Below the pieces are notes generated by a model, which worked only from the letters and a program-made list of their open reading frames with translations, did no database searches and was not told the origin of the DNA. From positions 1-36,315 of the IMG/VR virus record IMGVR_UViG_3300008217_000022: a stretch of DNA of 36,315 nt. One strand, given 5' to 3'. The number at the start of each line of letters is the position of its first letter. The first letter of the stretch is position 1. The stretch is from a virus. Below are positions 32,092-36,315 of this stretch, piece after piece. The translations under genes and the position numbers were made by a program.

Positions 32092-33045
32092 TTAACCAGT
32101 GTTACCATAGAAACCTCTCCAGTCAGACCAACCAAAGCTATAACGCTCTCTGGCCTTGAAGCGTAGATTTCCTGTATCAAAATCTGGCTCCATCTTAGTC
32201 TGTAGAGGTGCTCTCACAAACATCTTAGTACCGTTAGGAACATTAGTCTTAACGTACCAACCATCTGTGTCGGTAAAGCGACGATTAATATGTGAACCCT
32301 TTGGTAGCATTGACATACTACGAACTGAGTTCACATCATTCCATCCTGATGGTCCTGTTAGTGCAGCACTACCGTCAATGGCGATAGTACCTGCTGACGG
32401 AACCAACTGGGAGTTAAGTAGTGAATTAGCCGTCGCCCAATAATCTGGCGGAATATGAAGTGAGACAGCAGACCCACCAACCAGAATACCTCGATCATCC
32501 TTAATCTTTTGAATCGTTGTAAGTGCAGATTCAAGAGATGCGTAAGCAAGATCAGCAGCACTCAAGTTGTTAGACTGATTGCCATCACTGATTGTTGGAT
32601 GGGAGGCACTAAAAAGCGGAACCCCATCTCCACCATGATAAGCAGCAGTATCGGTAAAGCCGTTGTTAAAGATATCAGCAGCTTTAACCTCCTTTGTATT
32701 AGCCATAGCTCTTGCAAGACCCTTGGCCCGGAGTTTAGCGAAAGTATCATAAAGATTATCTTCCATCGCCTCTTCCGTTACAGCAAAAGCAAGACTAATT
32801 GTTTCATTAGTATAACGGGCAGTATAACTTTCTGAAGCTGTATCATAAGTTACTGCAGCACCCTCTCCCTTAACAGGAGCAGTACCGAACCCAGTAAATA
32901 GAACCTCTTCTTCAAAGGCTCTGTCTGAATTTTCAATTTCAAAAAGTGATTTATGCTCGTTATCAACATCCCCGTATTCTAAACCAAACACGGCATTCAA
33001 ACCGGGGAGTAATTCTTTGGCAATACTAGCTCTATTAATAGCCAT
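32092..33045 (-). CDS. Major capsid protein (Mu gpT-like, HK97-fold expected)
   Basis: This 317-residue protein has the features of the Mu gpT-type major head family: AEEVLFTGFG-like early loop (EEEVLFTGFGTAPVKGEG), YTNETISLAFAVTEEAMEDNLYD, an A-domain-like GVPLFSASHPTISDGNQSN, a helix SALTTIQKIKDDRGILVGG, and LHIPPDYWATANSLLNSQ. It ends WYVKTNVPNGTKMFVRAPLQTKMEPDFDTGNLRFKARERYSFGW. It forms the icosahedral shell. GGGGAGGG precedes the ATG. It is the last gene of a promoter- and terminator-bracketed unit with the scaffold-like and decoration-like genes. No prohead protease is in the window, and the N-terminus has no obvious long delta domain. Confidence 0.85.
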   Translation of the reverse strand: MAINRASIAKELLPGLNAVFGLEYGDVDNEHKSLFEIENSDRAFEEEVLFTGFGTAPVKGEGAAVTYDTASESYTARYTNETISLAFAVTEEAMEDNLYDTFAKLRAKGLARAMANTKEVKAADIFNNGFTDTAAYHGGDGVPLFSASHPTISDGNQSNNLSAADLAYASLESALTTIQKIKDDRGILVGGSAVSLHIPPDYWATANSLLNSQLVPSAGTIAIDGSAALTGPSGWNDVNSVRSMSMLPKGSHINRRFTDTDGWYVKTNVPNGTKMFVRAPLQTKMEPDFDTGNLRFKARERYSFGWSDWRGFYGNTG

Positions 33046-33059
33046 GATTTAACCCTCCC

Positions 33060-33662
33060 CTATGCTAATGTTACGCTAGGTGCAAGCATCGCCTTGTGAT
33101 GTGCAAGCCTAACTTCAAGTACGGGATATGCTCTTTCTGCCGCAACAGTAATATCATTCCCCGGTTCATTTTTCACAGCTACTGGATATACATCAATAGC
33201 TTGTGTTGCTAGTCTGGTTGCGGCTTTCACACCAAAACCTGACTGTCCGGTAACAGTTGATCCAGCACCAACAGTCAATCCAAAGAAGGACTTATTAATA
33301 TCACCAGCAGAAACAGAAGTATCTGCCTGAATATAATATGTTGATGTTGGGTCAGTATTTACCATAGCCGTGGCATTAGTAGCAGAAGTGCCGGTAGGCC
33401 AATATTTACTCCATTTTGGTTGTCCATCCTGAACATAATGACATCCTTGGAATACACCTATAACAATAGGAGCATCACCAAGAGAAGTGCCACCAACAGT
33501 AACTGGTTCGCAGTTGCCTAAAGTAGCTTTAACTGTATCACCAGTAAAAATATTTTTAGCTAACCCTGACGCAATAGGAATCTCCTCAAAACCAGTGGAG
33601 TTAGCACCAGAGCCACGCATTCTTGCAGGTTGGAAACCACGGAGAGCTTTTGTAGTACTCAT
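33060..33662 (-). CDS. Head decoration / capsid-associated protein
   Basis: This 200-residue, beta-rich protein lies directly upstream of the major capsid gene, 14 bases apart, in the usual place for a head-decoration protein. It starts TKALRGFQPARMRGSGANSTGFEEIPIASGLAKNIFTGDTVKATLG. It has an IVIGVFQGCHYV strand and TSTYYIQADTSVSAGDINKSFFGLTVG, and ends in a short helical tail (LEVRLAHHKAMLAPSVTLA). AAGGAG precedes the ATG. Similar proteins accompany capsid genes in many marine podoviruses. The family is not named with certainty. Confidence 0.65.
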   Translation of the reverse strand: MSTTKALRGFQPARMRGSGANSTGFEEIPIASGLAKNIFTGDTVKATLGNCEPVTVGGTSLGDAPIVIGVFQGCHYVQDGQPKWSKYWPTGTSATNATAMVNTDPTSTYYIQADTSVSAGDINKSFFGLTVGAGSTVTGQSGFGVKAATRLATQAIDVYPVAVKNEPGNDITVAAERAYPVLEVRLAHHKAMLAPSVTLA

Positions 33663-33710
33663 ATATTTTCTCCTTACCTAGAGTTTCCCAGTAAACCCTC
33701 TAACTAAAAA

Positions 33711-34208
33711 TTAATCCTGAAACGTAGGACTTCTCCCTCGTGTAATAGAGGACTTACTATTATTTGTTATAGGCATCCTAGAATCAGAGGAGTTTTCCAA
33801 CTGCGAATTAACTGCAGTCATTAGATTATCACTCTTATTCTGGAAATACCTCTGACGAGCAGCGATTTTTCCTTTAGGCATTTTTGCTAAAGCTAAGTCT
33901 CCACGACAGACTGTACCACTGTATCGTCCTTCCTCCAGCACGATAGAGGAATGTGCCATCTCAGGAACCTCATCTGGAGCAACAAAAGTCCATCCTTCAG
34001 CCAGCTTCTTTCCAATATTCTGATAGTCATCGTTTTCTCTCAGCTTAATTCGTAGCCAACGCAGACCCATTTCTTGATCATCAAAACGATTTCTAACACT
34101 ATCAGGAATATTTAAAGCATCTGGTTCTTCGTAAGTCCATTCTGTTTCTTCTCTAGTTTTCAATTCTCTTTGATTTGCACTTCGTGCATTTTGATTTCGT
34201 GTATCCAT
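33711..34208 (-). CDS. Hypothetical protein of the capsid module
   Basis: This 165-residue, polar protein contains EETEWTYEEPDALNIPDSVRNRFDDQEMGLRWLRIKLRENDDYQNIGKKLAEGWTFVAPDEVPE, a compact charged fold. A GDLALAKMPKGKIAARQRYFQNKSDNLMTAV helix follows, and then a Ser/Asn-rich end. I recognise the WLRI...D..NI..K...GWTFV pattern as recurrent between scaffold and capsid genes in marine phages; its function is unknown. I start at ATG 34208, with GGAGG eight bases upstream overlapping the scaffold stop, rather than at ATG 34253. A virion-assembly role is likely from position. Confidence 0.65.
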   Translation of the reverse strand: MDTRNQNARSANQRELKTREETEWTYEEPDALNIPDSVRNRFDDQEMGLRWLRIKLRENDDYQNIGKKLAEGWTFVAPDEVPEMAHSSIVLEEGRYSGTVCRGDLALAKMPKGKIAARQRYFQNKSDNLMTAVNSQLENSSDSRMPITNNSKSSITRGRSPTFQD

Positions 34209-34212
34209 AGTG

Positions 34213-35133
34213 TTAACCTCCACGCTGTGTTTGAATAGTTGTATATTCCCCATCGGCTAAATCAGCCTTTCTTTTTTCTGCGGCATATACCTCAAGGGGG
34301 ATATTCCATTTATTAGCTAATCTTACATCTTCTTGTGATAGTTTAACCTTTTTACTGGAACCTGCAGGATTGCGTGATGCTCCTGCAACCACTTGAGCGG
34401 GTTGTTTCGTAACCCGAGGCGAATCAGTATCAGACATTCCTTCATACTTATGAGGAAATTCTTTTTGTAATCTTTTATCTATTTCTGTATAAAAATTATC
34501 GTCAGCAGTATCAAATCCCTTTTGCTTTAATTCAGCATCTATAGCTAAAGCTGCTGCAGTTCTAACTGAATCTTTACCAAACCAGTCATTTTCTGCTGCC
34601 CAACTTTGGGCTTTAGGATCAGGAGCTTGAGAAACTTGTTGCTGATATTGCTGCTGTTCTGCTTTTTGAGCAATAGCTCTTTCATAATTAGACAGAGCAT
34701 TTTTTCTTCGGCTTAAATTCTGTAAATCAAGTTGTGACTGATTCAAAGCTTCTTGAGCAGCAAGAACTTTTGTTGAATCACCATCTTCATAAGCTTCTTT
34801 ATAATTACTTCTTGCTAATTCAATCTTATCTGTAAGTTGATGTTCAGAAAGTTCTGTACTTACTTTTTGGGAATCTGCGAATTGTTTTTCTCTTGAAAGT
34901 ATACCTCTTTTCATTTCCTCATTTTGAGACATTAACTGTTGAATATGTTCATCTCTCTCTTTTCTCTGAGAAACTAGTTGTCTAATTCTTTTTTGTGCTC
35001 CTTGTGTTTCTATACCATCAAGCTCTTCTGGTTCTGCAGCTTGAACAGATTCTTTATCCTTCTCTACTTCAAACTCTACATCTTCTTCTTTAGAAACTTC
35101 CACTTCGTTCCAATCATCCTTTTCAGTACTCAT
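34213..35133 (-). CDS. Scaffolding-like capsid assembly protein
   Basis: The 306-residue protein is highly charged and mainly helical. The acidic N-terminus (SKEEDVEFEVEKDKESVQAAEPEELD) precedes a long coiled coil at about 45-165 (RIRQLVSQRKERDEHIQQLMSQNEEMKRG through LQNLSRRKNALSNYERAIAQKAEQQQYQQQV). A small region with KAQSWAAENDWFGKDSVRTAAALAIDAELKQKGFD and a short C-terminal helix (KVKLSQEDVRLANKWNIPLEVY) follow. This matches podovirus scaffold proteins, and the AxxWAxxNDWFG motif is common in them. It is the first gene after the palindromic promoter and two genes before the major capsid gene. GGGAG precedes its ATG. Confidence 0.8.
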   Translation of the reverse strand: MSTEKDDWNEVEVSKEEDVEFEVEKDKESVQAAEPEELDGIETQGAQKRIRQLVSQRKERDEHIQQLMSQNEEMKRGILSREKQFADSQKVSTELSEHQLTDKIELARSNYKEAYEDGDSTKVLAAQEALNQSQLDLQNLSRRKNALSNYERAIAQKAEQQQYQQQVSQAPDPKAQSWAAENDWFGKDSVRTAAALAIDAELKQKGFDTADDNFYTEIDKRLQKEFPHKYEGMSDTDSPRVTKQPAQVVAGASRNPAGSSKKVKLSQEDVRLANKWNIPLEVYAAEKRKADLADGEYTTIQTQRGG

Positions 35134-35186
35134 ACTTTATTCTCCCTTTACGTTGCCACGAAAGCAATACGGTTTACGGTTTATCT

Positions 35187-35216
35187 ATTATACTATATTT
35201 TATAGTAGTCGCGCAA
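35187..35216 (-). promoter_or_regulatory. Candidate promoter of the capsid unit
   Basis: Read on the minus strand, TATAAT (35192-35187) is a perfect -10 box. A weak -35 (TTGCGC, 35216-35211) lies 18 bases upstream. This is the longest non-coding gap in the virion block (89 bases) and leads into the scaffold, decoration and capsid genes. The weak -35 suggests dependence on an activator or phage factor. Confidence 0.55.
35191..35207. promoter_or_regulatory. Operator-like palindrome overlapping the -10 box
   Basis: TACTATA and TATAGTA form a perfect 7-bp inverted repeat around a 3-base spacer and overlap the -10 box of the candidate promoter. A tandem CGGTTTA pair at 35170-35183 lies just downstream on the transcript. 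Both could bind a regulator. AT-richness lowers the strength of the evidence. Confidence 0.4.
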
Positions 35217-35222
35217 CCCCCT

Positions 35223-35645
35223 CTAATGAGATAAATTAAATGTGGGGTCTAAATATTTAGGATTCTGCACTTTTAACAATATTTGATCGTCAAACAAAAG
35301 AATTAACTTAACTCCCTTATATTGCATCTTTACTCCTGCATTCTTACCATAGCAGACATAATCTCCTTTTTTACACCACGGTCCTTCAGGAAATTTGTCT
35401 GGGTCCATATAAGCCAATTTTCCCAAAGTAAGAACTCGTCCTACTGTAGTAAGATAAGCCATATCATCTTTTGTTGAATCAGGTAGAAGAACACCTCCTT
35501 TTGTTTTTGTCTTAATTGAAACTGGACGAATTAAAACGTGGTATCCTGGTATACTGGGAAGAGGAGACGGATCAGAAACTTCCTCCTCTTCTCCAGAAAT
35601 CCACATATCATTTTTGATTGCCTTACTTAAAGCTGGTTGCTGCAT
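35223..35645 (-). CDS. groES: GroES-like co-chaperonin (Cpn10)
   Basis: The core at about 33-125 (PGYHVLIRPVSIKTKTKGGVLLPDSTKDD, then TVGRVLTLGKLAY, then KKGDYVCYGKNAGVKMQYKGVKLILLFDDQILLKV) matches Cpn10. GGVLLP occupies the place of the mobile-loop hydrophobic tripeptide that contacts GroEL. It should cap the host GroEL to fold phage proteins, as gp31 does in T4. It is longer than bacterial GroES (140 versus about 97 residues), with an acidic N-terminal extension (EEEEVSDPSPLPSIP) and a short C-terminal one. It lies just before the capsid promoter, consistent with help in folding scaffold or capsid protein. AAAGGAG precedes the ATG. Confidence 0.87.
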   Translation of the reverse strand: MQQPALSKAIKNDMWISGEEEEVSDPSPLPSIPGYHVLIRPVSIKTKTKGGVLLPDSTKDDMAYLTTVGRVLTLGKLAYMDPDKFPEGPWCKKGDYVCYGKNAGVKMQYKGVKLILLFDDQILLKVQNPKYLDPTFNLSH

Positions 35646-35660
35646 ATCTATTGTTCTCCT

Positions 35661-35858
35661 TTAATCATCTTCGTTATCTGAATACATTCTTTTTTTCAAA
35701 ATATCTGACAAGGTTCCTCTTGCCCATTCTATACCTGCACAGTAACCAACCATGTGTCTGTAAGTGGCAAAATTATCTGCACTTCCAGAGGCAATTGCTC
35801 TAACTATAGTTTCTAATTCTTGATTATATTTTTGTACTACTTCATCCCAAAGTTCCAT
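35661..35858 (-). CDS. Small conserved-looking hypothetical protein
   Basis: The 65-residue helical protein reads ELWDEVVQKYNQELETIVRAIASGSADNFATYRHMVGYCAGIEWARGTLSDIL. The pattern of an N-terminal helix, SGSADNFATYRHMVGYCAGIEWAR and an acidic tail is one I have seen in small genes next to virion modules in marine phages, with no known role. It is coupled by TAATG to the upstream membrane protein and lies 15 bases before groES. Confidence 0.55.
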   Translation of the reverse strand: MELWDEVVQKYNQELETIVRAIASGSADNFATYRHMVGYCAGIEWARGTLSDILKKRMYSDNEDD

Positions 35859-36073
35859 TAGTTTGTAGGTGTTTTACAGATATCAAGAGTACTTAATGAA
35901 ACAGAAGGATTCTGATAAAACTTAGGCCATCCTATTCCATTAGCTATATATCCTATAACTAGTCCTAAAAATACAGCTAGGACAGTCCTTCTCCATACTT
36001 CAGCCCAACACCAGTGATACATTCTGCAAACATAATCTCCTAGTGGTGACAATAATGATGTAATGATTCTCAT
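35858..36073 (-). CDS. Small single-pass membrane protein
   Basis: This 71-residue protein has a hydrophobic segment at about 30-46 (TVLAVFLGLVIGYIANGIG), flanked by WRR on the N side, which predicts an N-in orientation. A short C-terminal tail with one Cys (DICKTPTN) follows. GAGG lies eight bases before the ATG. I see no lipobox and no holin family signature, although a single-TM lysis or membrane role is possible. It sits between two helical small proteins at the upstream edge of the virion block. Function unknown. Confidence 0.55.
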   Translation of the reverse strand: MRIITSLLSPLGDYVCRMYHWCWAEVWRRTVLAVFLGLVIGYIANGIGWPKFYQNPSVSLSTLDICKTPTN

Positions 36074-36099
36074 ATATTAATCCTCATATAAAGGTTATA

Positions 36100-36291
36100 C
36101 TAAATCTCTTCAGATCTAGTTCTACTAGCTATTTCTGCAGCTTTTATCAAACTTTCTTGAGTTTGTTTATTTGTTTCAGCTTCAATTCTTCCTGCTGAAT
36201 CTATTAATTTTACTAAAGCTTTTAATTGTTCTATACTACTTTTTGTTTCGTTTCCTTGTGATGTTTCTAATACCTTTGTTAAAGTTTCCAT
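36100..36291 (-). CDS. Small coiled-coil protein, possibly 5'-truncated
   Basis: The visible protein is a charged helix (METLTKVLETSQGNETKSSIEQLKALVKLIDSAGRIEAETNKQTQESLIKAAEIASRTRSEEI), about 63 residues from ATG 36291. The frame stays open through a TTG at 36300 and on to the window edge at 36315, so the true start may lie outside. No clear Shine-Dalgarno sequence precedes the ATG, only a purine-rich AAAAAAGAA. Unknown function. It is the most upstream gene seen of the virion block; portal and terminase large subunit would be expected further upstream. Confidence 0.5.
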   Translation of the reverse strand: METLTKVLETSQGNETKSSIEQLKALVKLIDSAGRIEAETNKQTQESLIKAAEIASRTRSEEI

Positions 36292-36315
36292 AATTTTCAA
36301 TTGTTCTTTTTTATC

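Noticed and set aside
33660-33710. A hairpin between the 33711 and 33060 genes as a terminator.
   Set aside because: The GAGTTT/AAACCCTC pairing is interrupted and has no U tract, and the following gene has a strong ribosome-binding site.

Overview
The window is part of the genome of a tailed, podovirus-like bacteriophage, very probably marine. The evidence is tightly packed genes in two convergent blocks, a P22/SU10-like set of head and short-tail genes, and accessory genes typical of ocean phages: a B12-dependent ribonucleotide reductase, a MazG-like pyrophosphatase, an A-type Fe-S carrier, a GroES co-chaperonin, DUF3310, and giant virion proteins carrying Gly-Gly motifs. The DNA is visibly AT-rich and arginine is mostly AGA, which fits an oligotrophic marine (for example alphaproteobacterial) host. 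The host cannot be fixed from this sequence. No integrase, repressor, CRISPR array, rRNA or insertion sequence was seen. The large terminase, portal, DNA polymerase and other replication genes are not in the window, so it is a fragment of a larger genome.

Bases 1-8084 (+ strand) hold metabolism and accessory genes: a 5'-truncated small protein, DUF3310, class II RNR, tRNA-Arg(UCU), a sigma70-like promoter, a GNAT-like protein, a GT8-like glycosyltransferase, a 764-residue glycosyltransferase/methyltransferase/DUF115 fusion, a holin-like membrane protein, a cupin, a terminase small subunit, an IscA/HesB-type carrier, a MazG-like enzyme and an unknown protein. Together they suggest nucleotide supply (RNR, MazG, perhaps DUF3310), Fe-S support and glycan or surface modification. 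DNA-packaging initiation and a lysis gene are interleaved among them.

Bases 8085-8173 are the convergent junction, with a hairpin-plus-U-tract terminator for the minus strand.

Bases 8174-36291 (- strand, transcribed right to left) are the virion block. Upstream are three small proteins and GroES. Next, a promoter with a palindrome over its -10 box precedes a capsid unit (scaffold-like, unknown, decoration-like, Mu gpT-like major capsid) that ends in a strong GCAA-tetraloop terminator. The connector region follows: SU10-like adaptor, five small basic or Gly-Gly proteins, a second P22 gp4-like adaptor and a Cys-motif protein. Then come fibers and adhesins with a chaperone-like protein and a secreted protein, a P22 gp10-like tail protein, four large internal/ejection-type proteins (one with a lytic-transglycosylase-like domain), an M15 endolysin and a spanin-like protein. 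Many junctions are TAATG or ATGA overlaps, implying translational coupling.

The most interesting signals are: (1) a recurring K-x-GG-[LQ]-[VI] / GGLVSLxxGG motif across at least five otherwise unrelated virion proteins; (2) an identical FPPVVYS peptide, encoded by a 21-bp direct repeat, at both termini of the 1559-residue protein; (3) the three-domain glycosyltransferase-methyltransferase-DUF115 fusion with its GT and cupin neighbours; (4) a candidate leaderless transcript after the tRNA; and (5) the promoter/terminator-bracketed capsid unit.
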